A stretch of 45,609 nt of DNA from Xanthobacteraceae bacterium (lineage in GTDB: Bacteria > Pseudomonadota > Alphaproteobacteria > Rhizobiales > Xanthobacteraceae). Below are positions 15,877-26,418 of this stretch, in pieces. The notes under the pieces are model-generated. The model worked only from the letters and a program-made list of their open reading frames with translations. It was not told where the DNA came from and ran no database searches. The first letter of the stretch is position 1, and the number at the start of each line of letters is the position of its first letter. The stretch lies in contig SCUB01000005.1 of assembly GCA_004297465.1 (NCBI GenBank), positions 1 to 45,609 on the forward strand, written 5' to 3'. The translations under genes and the position numbers were made by a program.

Positions 15877-18132
15877 ATGGGCAAGCGATTGATTCCCCCC
15901 GAGTCGGCCGACATCCAGGATGTCGCGCTGCGCGACGCGCTGGAAGAGCGCTATCTCGCCTATGCGCTGTCCACCATCATGCACCGCGCGCTGCCCGACG
16001 CGCGCGACGGCCTCAAGCCGGTGCACCGGCGAATCCTTTACGGCATGCGGCTGTTGCGTCTCGATCCCGGCACCGCGTTCAAGAAATCGGCCAAGATCGT
16101 CGGCGACGTGATGGGCTCGTTCCATCCGCATGGCGATCAGGCGATCTACGACGCGCTGGTGCGGCTGGCGCAGGATTTCTCCTCGCGCTATCCGCTGGTC
16201 GACGGCCAGGGCAATTTCGGCAACATCGACGGCGACACTGCGGCCGCCTACCGCTACACCGAAGCGCGCATGACCGACGTCGCGCGTCTCATCATCGAGG
16301 GCATCGACGAGGACGCGGTCGATTTCCGTCCCAACTACGACGGCCAGAGCGAAGAGCCGGCGGTGCTGCCGGCGGCGTTCCCGAATCTGCTCGCCAACGG
16401 CGCGCAGGGCATCGCGGTCGGCATGGCGACCTCGATCCCGCCCCACAACGCCGCCGAACTGTGCGATGCGGCTCTCCATCTCATCGAGCGTCCGGCCACC
16501 AAGTCCTCCGGGCTGATGAAATACGTCAAGGGCCCGGACTTTCCCACCGGCGGCATCATCGTCGATCCGCCGCAGGCGATCGCCGAGGCCTACGCCACCG
16601 GAAAGGGCGGCTTCCGCGTCCGCGCCAAGTGGCACAGGGAGGAGGGCAGCCGCGGCACCTGGGTCGTGGTGGTGAGCGAGATTCCGTGGCTGGTGCAGAA
16701 GTCGCGGCTGATCGAGAAGATCGCCGAACTGCTCAACGAGCGTAAATTGCCGCTGGTCGCCGATATCCGCGACGAGTCGGCCGAGGACATCCGCGTCGTC
16801 ATCGAGCCGAAGTCGCGCACGGTCGATCCCGAACTCCTGATGGAGTCGCTGTTCAAGCTCACCGAGCTGGAAAGCCGCATTCCGCTCAACATGAACGTGC
16901 TGATCAAGGGCCGCATTCCCAAGGTGATCGGCCTCGCCGAAGCCTTGCGCGAATGGCTCGACCATCGCCGCGAGGTGCTGATCCGGCGCTCGCGCTACCG
17001 TCAGCAGCAGATCGAGCACCGGCTCGAAGTGCTCGGCGGATTCCTCGTCGCCTATCTCAATCTCGACAAGGTCATCAAGATCATCCGCAGCGAGGATGAG
17101 CCCAAGCCGGTGCTGATCCGCGCCTTCAAGCTGACCGAGGTGCAGGCCGACGCCATCCTCAACATGCGGCTGCGCAACTTGCGCAAGCTTGAGGAGATGG
17201 AGATCCGCGGCGAGGACAAGGCGTTGCGCGCCGAACTGAAGGGCATCAAGTCGCTGCTCGGCTCGGAAGGCGAGCAGTGGAAGAAGGTCGCCGACCAGAT
17301 CCGCGAGGTGCGCGCCACGTTCGGCGCCAAGACCGCGCTCGGCCGCCGCCGCACCAGTTTCGCGCTGGCTCCCGAGCATGACCTCGCCGCCATCGAGGAG
17401 GCGCTGGTCGAGCGCGAGCCGATCACCGTGGTGGTGTCGGAAAAGGGCTGGGTGCGCACGCTCAAGGGGCAGGTCGAGGATCTCTCCAACCTCGCCTTCA
17501 AGACCGACGACCGGCTCGGCTATGCGTTCCATGCCGAGACCACGTCGAAGCTGCTCTTGTTCGCCACCAACGGGCGCTTCTACACGCTCGACGCCGCCAA
17601 GCTGCCGGGCGGGCGCGGCCATGGCGAGCCGATCCGCATGCTGATCGACATGGAGCAGGACGCCGACATCGTGGCGCTGTTCGTCAACAGGGGCGGGCGC
17701 AAGTTCCTGGTGGCGAGCCGCGACGGGCAGGGCTTCATCGTCAGCGAGGAGGACTGCATCGCCAACACTCGCAAGGGCAAGCAGGTGCTCAACGTGACGC
17801 CGCCCAACGAGGCGCGCGCGCTCGCCGTGGTCGCCGGCGACCAGGTGGCGGTGATCGGCGACAACCGCAAGATGCTGCTGTTCCCGCTCGATCAGGTGCC
17901 GGAGATGGCGCGCGGCCGCGGCGTGCGGCTGCAGCGCTACAAGGATGGCGGCTTGTGCGATGTCACGACCTTCGCCGCCAGGGAGGGACTTGCCTGGCGC
18001 GATTCCGCCGGCCGCGAGTTCTCCGCGAGTTTGAAGGAGCTGAGCGAGTGGCGCGGCACCCGCAGCGACGCCGGCCGGCTGGCGCCCAAGGGCTTCCCCA
18101 AATCCAACCGGTTCGGCCGCGCACCGGAGTAG
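15877..18132 (+). CDS. parC: DNA topoisomerase IV subunit A
   Basis: ParC is the DNA-cleaving subunit of the decatenase that separates daughter chromosomes, with ParE as ATPase partner (not in this window). The 751-residue protein shows '[19 protein letters not shown]', '[22 protein letters not shown]', '[14 protein letters not shown]' and the active-site tyrosine in '[11 protein letters not shown]' (Tyr127). The C-terminal part is shorter than in GyrA, and I see no clear GyrA box, in line with ParC. The quinolone-pocket position equivalent to E. coli Ser80 is Gln88, with Asp92 at the second position. No good Shine-Dalgarno precedes the ATG. Confidence 0.95.
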   Translation: MGKRLIPPESADIQDVALRDALEERYLAYALSTIMHRALPDARDGLKPVHRRILYGMRLLRLDPGTAFKKSAKIVGDVMGSFHPHGDQAIYDALVRLAQDFSSRYPLVDGQGNFGNIDGDTAAAYRYTEARMTDVARLIIEGIDEDAVDFRPNYDGQSEEPAVLPAAFPNLLANGAQGIAVGMATSIPPHNAAELCDAALHLIERPATKSSGLMKYVKGPDFPTGGIIVDPPQAIAEAYATGKGGFRVRAKWHREEGSRGTWVVVVSEIPWLVQKSRLIEKIAELLNERKLPLVADIRDESAEDIRVVIEPKSRTVDPELLMESLFKLTELESRIPLNMNVLIKGRIPKVIGLAEALREWLDHRREVLIRRSRYRQQQIEHRLEVLGGFLVAYLNLDKVIKIIRSEDEPKPVLIRAFKLTEVQADAILNMRLRNLRKLEEMEIRGEDKALRAELKGIKSLLGSEGEQWKKVADQIREVRATFGAKTALGRRRTSFALAPEHDLAAIEEALVEREPITVVVSEKGWVRTLKGQVEDLSNLAFKTDDRLGYAFHAETTSKLLLFATNGRFYTLDAAKLPGGRGHGEPIRMLIDMEQDADIVALFVNRGGRKFLVASRDGQGFIVSEEDCIANTRKGKQVLNVTPPNEARALAVVAGDQVAVIGDNRKMLLFPLDQVPEMARGRGVRLQRYKDGGLCDVTTFAAREGLAWRDSAGREFSASLKELSEWRGTRSDAGRLAPKGFPKSNRFGRAPE

Positions 18133-18188
18133 GCCCTCACGCGTGATGGTGAGTTGTCGGGCGGCTCGCGACCGGTCATTGTGTGGCG

Positions 18189-19565
18189 ATGGACAGCAAA
18201 TCCGACAACGCCCGGCGCCGCCCCGCGGCAATTCCGATGACGGCGGACATGCCCGGCTGGCGTCGGTTCCGCCGCGAGCCGTCGCTGGCCAACATCGCCG
18301 GTTCGATCCGGACCCATGGCCGGGGTCCGATGTGGCGCAAGCTGATCGCCTTCCTCGGTCCCGGCTATCTGGTCGCGGTCGGCTACATGGACCCCGGCAA
18401 CTGGGCCACCTCGCTCGCCGGCGGCGCGCGGTTCGGCTACGCGCTGCTGTCGGTGGCGCTGCTCTCCAACGTCATGGCGGTCATCCTGCAGGCGCTGTGC
18501 AGCCGGCTTGGCGTCGGCGCCGGGCGCGACCTGGCGCAGGCCTGCCGCGACGCGTTTCCCAGGATCATGGTGGGGCCGCTGTGGTTGCTCGCGGAAATCG
18601 CCATCGCCGCGACCGACCTCGCCGAGGTGATCGGCACCGCCATCGGCCTCAATCTGCTGTTCGGCATTCCGCTCGAACTCGGCGTCATCATTACCGCCGC
18701 CGACGTGTTCCTGGTGCTGGCGATGCAGGCGCTCGGCTTCCGCTGGATCGAGGCCTTCGTGGTGGCGATGCTGGCGGTGATCGCGGCCTGCTTCGCGGTT
18801 CAGATCGCGCTTGCCGATCCCGACTGGGGCGCGGTCATCCGGGGCTTCGCGCCGACCACCGACATCATCGCCAAACGCGACATGCTCTATCTCGCGCTCG
18901 GCATTCTCGGCGCCACGGTGATGCCGCACAATCTCTATCTGCATTCCGGGCTGGTGCAGACCCGCGCCTATGGCGACAGCGTCGAGGAGAAGCACGAGGC
19001 GATCCGGCTCGCCACCATCGACTCGACGCTCGCGCTCAGCTTCGCGCTGATCATCAACGCCTCGATCCTCATTCTCGCGGCGGCGACGTTCAACCGCGTC
19101 GGCCGCACCGACGTCACCGAGCTTGAACAGGTGCACGGGTTCCTTGCCCCGCTCCTGGGCTCGACGATGGCGCCGACGCTGTTCGCGATCTCGCTATTAT
19201 GCTGCGGGCTCAATTCCACCATCACCGCGACGCTGTCGGGCCAGATCGTGATGGAGGGCTTCATCGACATCCGGCTGGCGCCGTGGCTGCGCCGGCTGGT
19301 GACGCGCGCCATCGCCATCATCCCGGCGGCGCTGGTGACGATCTGGTTCGGCTCCAGGGGGACGGCGCAACTGCTGATCCTCAGTCAGGTGATCCTGAGC
19401 CTGCAACTGCCGTTCGCGGTGATCCCGCTGGTGATGTTCACGGCAAGCCGGGCCAAGATGGGCGTGTTCGTGGCGCCGCGCTGGCTCACCGCGGCGGCAA
19501 GCCTGATCGCCGCGGTCATCGTCGCGCTCAACGTGAAGCTGGTGTTCGACTTCGTGATGGGCTGA
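18189..19565 (+). CDS. mntH: Nramp-family divalent metal (Mn/Fe) transporter
   Basis: This proton-coupled manganese/iron importer of the inner membrane has 458 residues with about eleven hydrophobic segments. The metal-binding motifs are '[15 protein letters not shown]' in TM1 (DPGN) and '[19 protein letters not shown]' in TM6 (MPHN), both intact. A GTG two codons upstream (18183) is an alternative start. It follows parC after 56 bases on the same strand, but no functional link is evident. I see no MntR or Mur box nearby. The substrate, Mn or Fe, is by family only. Confidence 0.92.
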   Translation: MDSKSDNARRRPAAIPMTADMPGWRRFRREPSLANIAGSIRTHGRGPMWRKLIAFLGPGYLVAVGYMDPGNWATSLAGGARFGYALLSVALLSNVMAVILQALCSRLGVGAGRDLAQACRDAFPRIMVGPLWLLAEIAIAATDLAEVIGTAIGLNLLFGIPLELGVIITAADVFLVLAMQALGFRWIEAFVVAMLAVIAACFAVQIALADPDWGAVIRGFAPTTDIIAKRDMLYLALGILGATVMPHNLYLHSGLVQTRAYGDSVEEKHEAIRLATIDSTLALSFALIINASILILAAATFNRVGRTDVTELEQVHGFLAPLLGSTMAPTLFAISLLCCGLNSTITATLSGQIVMEGFIDIRLAPWLRRLVTRAIAIIPAALVTIWFGSRGTAQLLILSQVILSLQLPFAVIPLVMFTASRAKMGVFVAPRWLTAAASLIAAVIVALNVKLVFDFVMG

Positions 19566-19573
19566 GCAGGGCG

Positions 19574-19972
19574 TTAAACGCCCGTGGCGTTCCTGTCGAA
19601 TTGTTCGCGCGCGCTCTGAATTTCCGGCAAGTGCTCGAACGCCCACGCGCCCAGAGTTTCCACCGGCTTTCTGAGCGAGCGCCCAAGATCGGTCAGTTCG
19701 TAATCGACTCGTGGCGGAATGGTCGGGAAGACGGTCCGCGTCACGAGGCCGTCGCGCTCCAGGCCCCTCAAGGTCAATGTCAGCATCCGCTGCGAGATGC
19801 CGCCGACCATGCGCTTGATCTCGTTGAAGCGCCGGGAACCGTCGCCCAGCGCCATGATGATGAGGACGCTCCACTTGTCGCCGATGCGCGCCAGGATCGA
19901 GCTTACGGCCTGGCAGTTTCCCGGCAAATGCCCGCCGGATGGTGCAGTCACATCGATGTGCTCGGGTTTCAT
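19574..19972 (-). CDS. HxlR-family transcriptional regulator
   Basis: This 132-residue winged-helix protein has '[20 protein letters not shown]' (an early Cys, then the family '[13 protein letters not shown]'), '[31 protein letters not shown]' and '[15 protein letters not shown]'. HxlR/YodB-type repressors often sense quinones, diamide or aldehydes through that N-terminal cysteine. The gene is divergent from an azoreductase gene, and the 102-base gap holds two inverted repeats, so it very probably controls azoR and itself. ATG 19972 gives MKPEHIDV; an upstream in-frame start at 20029 would run through the likely promoter. Confidence 0.9.
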   Translation of the reverse strand: MKPEHIDVTAPSGGHLPGNCQAVSSILARIGDKWSVLIIMALGDGSRRFNEIKRMVGGISQRMLTLTLRGLERDGLVTRTVFPTIPPRVDYELTDLGRSLRKPVETLGAWAFEHLPEIQSAREQFDRNATGV

Positions 19973-20012
19973 GGCTGTGCTTGGGTTCAGGAAATGTGCC
20001 TTCTTGCGCATT

Positions 20013-20054
20013 CTATTAGTAGTCACCAATAGTGTCCAGGTATCAATCTGATAC
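20013..20054. promoter_or_regulatory. Two inverted repeats in the hxlR/azoR divergent promoter
   Basis: GTATCA-atc-TGATAC (20040-20054) is a perfect 6-3-6 palindrome. It lies 20 bases before the azoreductase ATG. CTATTAGTAGTCACCAATAG (20013-20032) is an imperfect palindrome of form CTATT-n-GT-n4-AC-n-AATAG. They lie eight bases apart in the only gap between the regulator and the azoreductase and are the best operator candidates for the HxlR protein. Confidence 0.55.
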
Positions 20055-20074
20055 TAAAGCTAAAGGTGAACCCA

Positions 20075-20686
20075 ATGAAACTGCTCCATATCGATGCCAG
20101 CATCCTTGGCGACAATTCCGTTTCCCGGCAACTGTCGGCGGCGGCGGTGGACCGCCTGCGCAAGACCACGCCCGATCTCGATGTGACATATCGGGATATC
20201 AGTGCCGCGCCGTTGCAACACCTGACCGGGGCGCATCTGGCCGCCGCGCAAGGCGTAACGCCCGAAGCAACGGCGCTGCGCGACGATATTGCCGCGAGCG
20301 CCGCCGCGCTCGACGAGTTCCTGGCCGCCGACATCATCGTCATCGGCGCGCCGATGTACAACTTCACCATTCCGAGCCAGCTCAAAGCCTGGATCGACCG
20401 CATCCTCGTGGCTGGCAAGACCTTCAAGTATTCGGAGAAAGGCGTCGAGGGGCTTACCGGCGGCAAGCGCGTCATCGTGACCGTCTCGCGCGGCGGGTTC
20501 TACGGCGCCGGTACGCCCGCGGCAGCCGGCGAGCATCTCGAAACCTATCTGCGCTGGGTCTTCGGCTTCATCGGCATCGCGAATCCCGAGATCATCATCG
20601 CCGAGGGCGTTCAGATCAGTTCCGAACAGCGTCAGAAAGCCCTGGCCGGCGCGTTGCGGGCGGCCGACGCCTTGACGGCCGCGTAA
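20075..20686 (+). CDS. azoR: FMN-dependent NADH:quinone/azo oxidoreductase
   Basis: AzoR reduces quinones and azo compounds by two electrons with NAD(P)H through FMN, protecting against electrophile stress. The 203-residue flavodoxin-like protein starts [20 protein letters not shown] (phosphate-binding loop). It has '[20 protein letters not shown]', which contacts the flavin, and '[13 protein letters not shown]'. AAAGGTG precedes ATG 20075; a GTG three codons earlier is possible. The divergent HxlR gene suggests induction by quinones or diamide, as in the Bacillus YodB/AzoR1 pair. Confidence 0.93.
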   Translation: MKLLHIDASILGDNSVSRQLSAAAVDRLRKTTPDLDVTYRDISAAPLQHLTGAHLAAAQGVTPEATALRDDIAASAAALDEFLAADIIVIGAPMYNFTIPSQLKAWIDRILVAGKTFKYSEKGVEGLTGGKRVIVTVSRGGFYGAGTPAAAGEHLETYLRWVFGFIGIANPEIIIAEGVQISSEQRQKALAGALRAADALTAA

Positions 20687-20733
20687 GTCCTGACGGCCGC
20701 GTGAGCCGGGCGGCGAGAGAGCAATGCGTCATT

Positions 20734-20763
20734 TTCCGGATCATCGCGCGCGATGATCCGGAA
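20734..20763. repeat. Perfect 30-base palindrome between azoR and bpt
   Basis: The arms TTCCGGATCATCGCG and its exact complement meet without a spacer, so on RNA the central bases form the loop of a roughly 13-bp hairpin. It lies between two convergent genes and could end both transcripts. The left flank has four T and the right flank few, so its terminator role is partial. GGATCAT resembles the GCATGATC repeat family. Confidence 0.6.
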
Positions 20764-20800
20764 CTTGCCATTCGATGCCTGTCGGCCTCGCGCCTCGCGT

Positions 20801-21568
20801 TCAGTCCTGCGGCTCGCTGGCGCGCCCGCCGTCGACCCGCGTCCATCCGTTGGGAGCCAGGTGCTGCTGCGGCAGGAAGCGGCTCTTGTAGTCCATCTTG
20901 CGCGAGCCATCGATCCAGTAGCCGAGATAGACATAGGCGAGGCCCATGCGGCGCGCGCGCGCGATATGGTCGAGCACCATGAAGGTGCCGAGCGAGCGGC
21001 GATGTTCGGTCGGCTCGAAGAACGAATAGACCATCGACAGCCCATCGCTGAGGATGTCGGTGAGCGCCACCGCCATCAGTTCGCCGCCGCGCGCGGGAGC
21101 TTCTGCGCCGCCGCGCCGGCGATACTCGATGACGCGGGTCTCGACGTGGCTGTCCTCGACCATCATGGCGTAGTCGAGCACGGTCATGTCGGCCATGCCG
21201 CCGTCGTGGTGGCGGGCGTCGAGATAGGCGCGGAACACCGAGTACTGTTCGGAGGTCGGCACCGCGGAACGCTGCTCGCTGACGAGGTCGGCGTTGCGCA
21301 GGAGAATGCGCCGGAACGTGCGCGACGGCCTGAACTCGCTGGCGATGACGCGCACCGAGGTGCAGGCGCGGCAGGTGTCGCAGGCCGGGCGGTAGGCGAT
21401 CGACTGGCTGCGGCGGAAGCCGCCATGGGTGAGCAGGTCGTTGAGTTCGGCTGCGCGCTCACCAACCAGATGGGTGAACACCTTGCGTTCGCTGCGGTTG
21501 GGCAGGTACGGGCACGGCGAGGGCGCCGTGAGATAGAACTGCGGCGTATCGCGCGAATGCTGGGTCAT
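20801..21568 (-). CDS. bpt: Aspartate/glutamate leucyltransferase (N-end-rule transferase)
   Basis: Bpt attaches Leu from leucyl-tRNA to proteins with N-terminal Asp or Glu, marking them for ClpS/ClpAP. The 255-residue protein begins '[25 protein letters not shown]' and has '[23 protein letters not shown]' (conserved cysteines), '[28 protein letters not shown]' and '[26 protein letters not shown]', matching bacterial arginyl/leucyltransferase relatives. ATG 21566-21568 gives [13 protein letters not shown]; longer starts look spurious. It is followed upstream on the same strand by the RDD and hemB genes, a gene order I know from related genomes. Confidence 0.94.
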   Translation of the reverse strand: MTQHSRDTPQFYLTAPSPCPYLPNRSERKVFTHLVGERAAELNDLLTHGGFRRSQSIAYRPACDTCRACTSVRVIASEFRPSRTFRRILLRNADLVSEQRSAVPTSEQYSVFRAYLDARHHDGGMADMTVLDYAMMVEDSHVETRVIEYRRRGGAEAPARGGELMAVALTDILSDGLSMVYSFFEPTEHRRSLGTFMVLDHIARARRMGLAYVYLGYWIDGSRKMDYKSRFLPQQHLAPNGWTRVDGGRASEPQD

Positions 21569-21669
21569 GGCCGTTGCGCGTCCTCCGGGCCGGTGGCGTC
21601 CCTTAAGCGCCGCCGACCGCTCCAGCATCGCGCCGGGACCGGCCGCGGTCAATCCGCCGCGCGCCGACG

Positions 21670-22215
21670 TCAGGCGCCCCAGTTAGCGCGCAGCACGAGG
21701 GCGCGCGCGGGGCTGTTGATCACCACGGTTCCCACCAGCATATCGTGCAGCAGGCGGCGGCGGCCGTTGAACAGGCCGACCAGCAGGATGAAGGGGGTCA
21801 GCACCGAGATCGTGATCCAGAACACGATGGCATGCACGGCGCCGAGCAGGAAATAGCATGGCGAGCCGTACCAGGTGCGGATTTCAAGATCCATCACCCG
21901 CATGCCGATGGTGGCGGAGTTGGGGCCGCCCATGGTGGCGCCGTAATAGATCAGCGCCCAGATCACGGTCGCCGGCGACAAGAGCCAGAACAGCAGCCAG
22001 CCGAGGCCGAACGTCACCAGCCCGAACACGGCGATGAAGATCACCGCCGCCACGACCGGAACGGCCAGGACGAACAGGTCGATCAGGAAGGCGATGAGGC
22101 GGCGTCCCAGCACGCCCTCGAACAATTCCGGCTGCGTCGCCGGATCATAGGCATGGGGCCTGAATTCCACCGAGCCGGCGCGCCAGCCGCCCTGGCTCGT
22201 GCTGTCGTCGGACAT
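21670..22215 (-). CDS. RDD-family membrane protein
   Basis: This 181-residue inner-membrane protein has '[20 protein letters not shown]', the Arg...Asp pattern naming the RDD family, then two or three more hydrophobic helices ('[17 protein letters not shown]', '[18 protein letters not shown]'). '[19 protein letters not shown]' and '[15 protein letters not shown]' are also typical. Transport roles have been proposed for some members; none can be assigned here. The start ATG 22213-22215 ([10 protein letters not shown]) follows GGAGAAGG, and that ribosome-binding segment is present in three tandem copies. hemB lies upstream on the same strand, bpt downstream. Confidence 0.88.
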   Translation of the reverse strand: MSDDSTSQGGWRAGSVEFRPHAYDPATQPELFEGVLGRRLIAFLIDLFVLAVPVVAAVIFIAVFGLVTFGLGWLLFWLLSPATVIWALIYYGATMGGPNSATIGMRVMDLEIRTWYGSPCYFLLGAVHAIVFWITISVLTPFILLVGLFNGRRRLLHDMLVGTVVINSPARALVLRANWGA

Positions 22216-22216
22216 G

Positions 22217-22281
22217 GACCTTCTCCAAAAAGCACCTGGACCTTCTCCAAAAAGCGCTTGGGCCTTCTCCAAAAGCGCTTG
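22217..22281 (-). repeat. Three tandem copies of a 21-22-base ribosome-binding-site unit
   Basis: Units at 22217-22238, 22239-22260 and 22261-22281 share CCTTCTCCAAAAAGC with small changes after it; the third lacks one A. On the coding (minus) strand each unit reads GCTTTTTGGAGAAGG, which includes a strong Shine-Dalgarno. The unit nearest the RDD gene sits 4 bases before its ATG. Upstream of the array the minus strand reads ATGTCCAACGAC, close to the true start ATGTCCGACGAC, as if the gene's beginning was duplicated too. Nothing else is seen between it and hemB. Confidence 0.85.
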
Positions 22282-22360
22282 TCGTTGGACATGGCGGCGG
22301 AACGACGCAAGTGCAAGAGGCGGACCGTTCCGGAAAAACCGACGGCCGCGTCGTTTTCGT

Positions 22361-23431
<1,071 letters not shown>

Positions 23432-23534
23432 TCAGTCTCCGGATGTGGAGTTCGCACACCTATCACCAAATCCGACGCGCGTCACTGGCGCGGGATGTCC
23501 TTGAATTGGCCCCGATGATCTGTAACGTCGCCCC

Positions 23535-23996
23535 ATGGACAGGTTCCGTCACGCTTCCGATCCCGGCTTTCACGATAACGCCACCGTCGCCCCGATCGCC
23601 TCCGGCGCGCCGGGCGGCGAGGCCAACCGGTGGACCGAGCGGCTGGTGCTGTTCCTGCGCGCCATGGCCGTGATCGCGCTCATCAAGGGACTTTATCACT
23701 GGGCCGCGGTGTGCGGCTTTCTTGGCGAGCGCTATGTGTTCGAGAACCAGTCGCTGTCGTGGCAGACCGCGACGGTGTATTTCGCCGTGATCGAACTGGT
23801 GGCGGCGGTGGGGCTGTGGCTGGCGACGCCCTGGGGCGCGGTGGTGTGGCTCACCACGGTCATCTCGCGCGCGGTGATCGAGATGATGTTTCCGCAGATT
23901 TTCGGCGGTGGTTTTCTCATCGTGTTGTTCGAGCTTGCGCTGCTGGCGTGTTATCTCGCCCTTGCCTGGATGTCGGCGCGCGAACGGCCGCCGTGA
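23535..23996 (+). CDS. DUF6163-type membrane protein, function unknown
   Basis: This 153-residue protein has a hydrophilic N-terminus of about 35 residues and four predicted membrane helices ('LVLFLRAMAVIALIKGLYHWAAV', 'TVYFAVIELVAAVGLWL', 'WGAVVWLTTVISRAVIEMMF', 'FLIVLFELALLACYLALAWM'). I know this kind of protein from Hyphomicrobiales, next to the MarR-type regulator LdtR, as here. No catalytic motif is seen. The ATG at 23535 has no strong Shine-Dalgarno. The constant partnership with ldtR suggests a cell-envelope or osmotic-stress role, which is inference. Confidence 0.82.
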   Translation: MDRFRHASDPGFHDNATVAPIASGAPGGEANRWTERLVLFLRAMAVIALIKGLYHWAAVCGFLGERYVFENQSLSWQTATVYFAVIELVAAVGLWLATPWGAVVWLTTVISRAVIEMMFPQIFGGGFLIVLFELALLACYLALAWMSARERPP

Positions 23997-24271
23997 CGGT
24001 TGACCAAACCTTGCCGCGGGGATCCGTGTTTGCTGGCATATGTTCCGGAACGCGACAGGACCCATGCGACGAAGCGTGAACGGAGCGCCAAAGTCGTCAA
24101 CAAAACCTTGCGAAAACCTTGGAAACACGCGCGCAATCAATCGTTTACCGCATAAAATAAACCTTCTCTTTATGCTGTTATTTAAGCTGATCTTAGACCG
24201 CCATCGGTAATTTCCCCTCATCAGGCGGGACAAAAAGTCTCGTCAAAAAAGAACGATACAGGGGAAGTGTC

Positions 24272-24787
24272 ATGGTCAAAGCCGTTGTTTCGACGGTTGA
24301 ACCCGTTATGCGCGAAGTGCAGGCTCCGCGCGTCCAGCCGCTTTATCTGGAAGCCCTCACGCTGGTCGAGCGGCTGCATCGCCGTCTGCTTGACGTCATC
24401 AAGGACGAATTCGATCGCCGCGGCCGCTCCGACATCAACTCGGTGCAGGCGCTCTTGCTCTACAACATCGGCGACAAGGAACTGACCGCGGGCGAATTGC
24501 GCACGCGCGGCTATTATCTGGGCTCCAACGTCTCCTACAATCTCAAGAAGCTGGTCGAGATGGGCTTCCTCGATCACCAGCGCTCGCGCGTCGACCGCCG
24601 CTCGGTGCGCATCAGCCTGACCCTGAAGGGGCAGGAGGTGCGCCGCATCGTCGAGAGCCTGTACGAAAAGCACGTCAAGACGGTCGAGCAGGTCGGCGGC
24701 ATCACCACCGACGAGTTCGCCACCCTCAACAAGTCGCTGCACCGTCTCGAACGGTTCTGGACCGACCAGATCCTCTACCGGCTCTGA
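24272..24787 (+). CDS. ldtR: MarR-family regulator LdtR
   Basis: This 171-residue winged-helix regulator shows '[68 protein letters not shown]', the helix-turn-helix, then the wing '[19 protein letters not shown]' and a dimerisation helix. It matches the LdtR group of Hyphomicrobiales, studied in Liberibacter and Sinorhizobium as a controller of an L,D-transpeptidase gene and of stress tolerance. AGGGGAAG precedes the ATG. The 275 bases upstream contain an AT-rich stretch (24140-24190) that is probably the promoter. The target genes are not in this window. Confidence 0.88.
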   Translation: MVKAVVSTVEPVMREVQAPRVQPLYLEALTLVERLHRRLLDVIKDEFDRRGRSDINSVQALLLYNIGDKELTAGELRTRGYYLGSNVSYNLKKLVEMGFLDHQRSRVDRRSVRISLTLKGQEVRRIVESLYEKHVKTVEQVGGITTDEFATLNKSLHRLERFWTDQILYRL

Positions 24788-24796
24788 GGTCCCGCG

Positions 24797-24924
24797 CCGC
24801 CGGCCTTCGCGGCCGGCGGTTGAAGGCAAATCCCCTGTCCGGTGCTGGCCCGATCCGGGCCGGCGCCGGCTTTCGCCGTTTGCGGCGCGATCCGATCAGC
24901 CGGCCCCCGAAATGGAGGCCGGCT
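24797..24924 (+). other. Three successive GC-rich hairpins between ldtR and glyA
   Basis: Hairpin 1 has a perfect 9-bp stem (24797-24805 with 24811-24819, loop TTCGC). Hairpin 2 pairs 24844-24851 with 24857-24864 and includes one G-U. Hairpin 3 is AGCCGGCC/GGCCGGCT (24898-24905 with 24917-24924) followed by TTGCTAT. The first probably ends the ldtR transcript. The others could be further terminators or part of a glyA leader. No known riboswitch class is recognisable in 24788-25086. Confidence 0.5.
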
Positions 24925-25086
24925 TTGCTATATCTGGCATCCGCCCGGCCATTCTCCCGCCAGTTCTTGAGCGCGTCCGCTTGGCCCGCACGGGCCGATA
25001 TGCTATCGGAGCGGAACCTGCTTCCTCTGCCATCCTTGCCCGCGGCTGGCCCCCATGGTGCCGCCACGGTGGAGATTTCGAGCCCC

Positions 25087-26394
25087 ATGACCGCATCCGT
25101 TTCCGCCGCCGCTTCGCCGGTCGAATCGTTTTTCACGACGCCGCTCGCCAAGGCCGACCCGGCCATCGCCGAGGCCATCGCCAAGGAGCTTGGGCGCCAG
25201 CGCCACGAGATCGAGCTGATCGCCTCGGAGAACATCGTCAGCCGCGCCGTGCTTGAGGCGCAGGGCTCGGTGATGACCAACAAGTACGCCGAGGGATATC
25301 CGGGCAAGCGCTATTACGGCGGCTGCGAGTTCGTCGATATCGCCGAAAACCTCGCCATCGAGCGCGCCAGGAAGCTGTTCGGCGCCAATTTCGCCAATGT
25401 GCAGCCCAATTCCGGCAGCCAGATGAACCAGGCGGTGTTCCTGGCGCTCTTGCAGCCCGGCGACACCTTCATGGGGCTCGATCTTGCCGCCGGCGGGCAT
25501 CTCACCCACGGCTCGCCGGTCAACATGTCCGGCAAGTGGTTCAAGGCCGTGCACTACACGGTGCGACGCGACGACCAGGTGCTCGACATGGACGCCATCG
25601 CCCGCCAGGCCGAGGAAGTGCGGCCGAAGCTGATCGTGGCCGGCGGCTCGGCCTATTCGCGGTTCTGGGACTTCAAGCGGTTCCGCGAGATCGCCGACAG
25701 CGTCGGCGCCTATCTGATGGTCGACATGGCGCATTTCGCCGGCCTCGTCGCCGGCGGTGTGCATCCGTCGCCGATCCCGCACGCCCATGTCACGACCACG
25801 ACGACGCACAAGTCGCTGCGCGGCCCGCGCGGCGGCCTGATCCTCTCCAACGACGAGGCGCTGGCCAAGAAGTTCGATTCGGCGATCTTCCCCGGCCTGC
25901 AGGGCGGCCCGCTGATGCACGTCATCGCCGCCAAGGCGGTGGCGTTCGGCGAGGCGCTGCGCCCCGAGTTCAAGACCTACGCCCGTAACGTGGTGGAGAA
26001 CGCCAAGGCGCTGGCCGAGACCTTGCGCGCGGCCGGCTTCGACATCGTCTCCGGCGGCACCGACACCCACCTCATGCTGGTCGACCTGCGGCCCAAGGGC
26101 CTCAAGGGCAACGTGTCGGAAAAGGCGCTGGTGCGCGCCGGCATCACCTGCAACAAGAACGGCATCCCGTTCGATCCGGAAAAGCCGTTCGTCACCTCCG
26201 GCATCCGGCTCGGCACGCCGGCCTGCACCACGCGCGGTTTCGGCGTCGCCGAATTCCGCCAGGTCGGCCAGTTGATCGCCGAGACGCTCAACGCGGTGGC
26301 GCAGTCGAGCGACGGCGCCGCGCCGCTGGTGGAAGCCGGCATCCGTGAGCGCGTGCGCGAACTGACCGGCCGCTTCCCGATCTATCAGGACTGA
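25087..26394 (+). CDS. glyA: Serine hydroxymethyltransferase
   Basis: GlyA interconverts serine and glycine with transfer of a one-carbon unit to tetrahydrofolate, using PLP. The 435-residue protein shows '[22 protein letters not shown]', '[17 protein letters not shown]', '[12 protein letters not shown]' and the PLP lysine in '[15 protein letters not shown]' (Lys242). '[26 protein letters not shown]' closes the C-terminal domain. I start at ATG 25087 ([16 protein letters not shown]); the longer open frame from 24820 reads through the hairpins upstream. nrdR follows after 24 bases. Serine/glycine, folate and riboflavin genes thus lie side by side. Confidence 0.97.
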   Translation: MTASVSAAASPVESFFTTPLAKADPAIAEAIAKELGRQRHEIELIASENIVSRAVLEAQGSVMTNKYAEGYPGKRYYGGCEFVDIAENLAIERARKLFGANFANVQPNSGSQMNQAVFLALLQPGDTFMGLDLAAGGHLTHGSPVNMSGKWFKAVHYTVRRDDQVLDMDAIARQAEEVRPKLIVAGGSAYSRFWDFKRFREIADSVGAYLMVDMAHFAGLVAGGVHPSPIPHAHVTTTTTHKSLRGPRGGLILSNDEALAKKFDSAIFPGLQGGPLMHVIAAKAVAFGEALRPEFKTYARNVVENAKALAETLRAAGFDIVSGGTDTHLMLVDLRPKGLKGNVSEKALVRAGITCNKNGIPFDPEKPFVTSGIRLGTPACTTRGFGVAEFRQVGQLIAETLNAVAQSSDGAAPLVEAGIRERVRELTGRFPIYQD

Positions 26395-26418
26395 GCCAAG
26401 CAACAAAAGGCGGGGGCC

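Noticed and set aside
15835..18231. A 798-codon open frame antisense to parC
   Set aside because: Same cause; the composition is skewed and no domain is recognisable.
22217..22281. CRISPR-like array
   Set aside because: The three units are directly adjacent with no spacers, and no cas genes are present.
22239..22316. A separate small gene starting MSNDKRFW on the minus strand
   Set aside because: Its first codons are a duplicate of the RDD gene start plus the repeat translated in another frame; it is better explained by local duplication.
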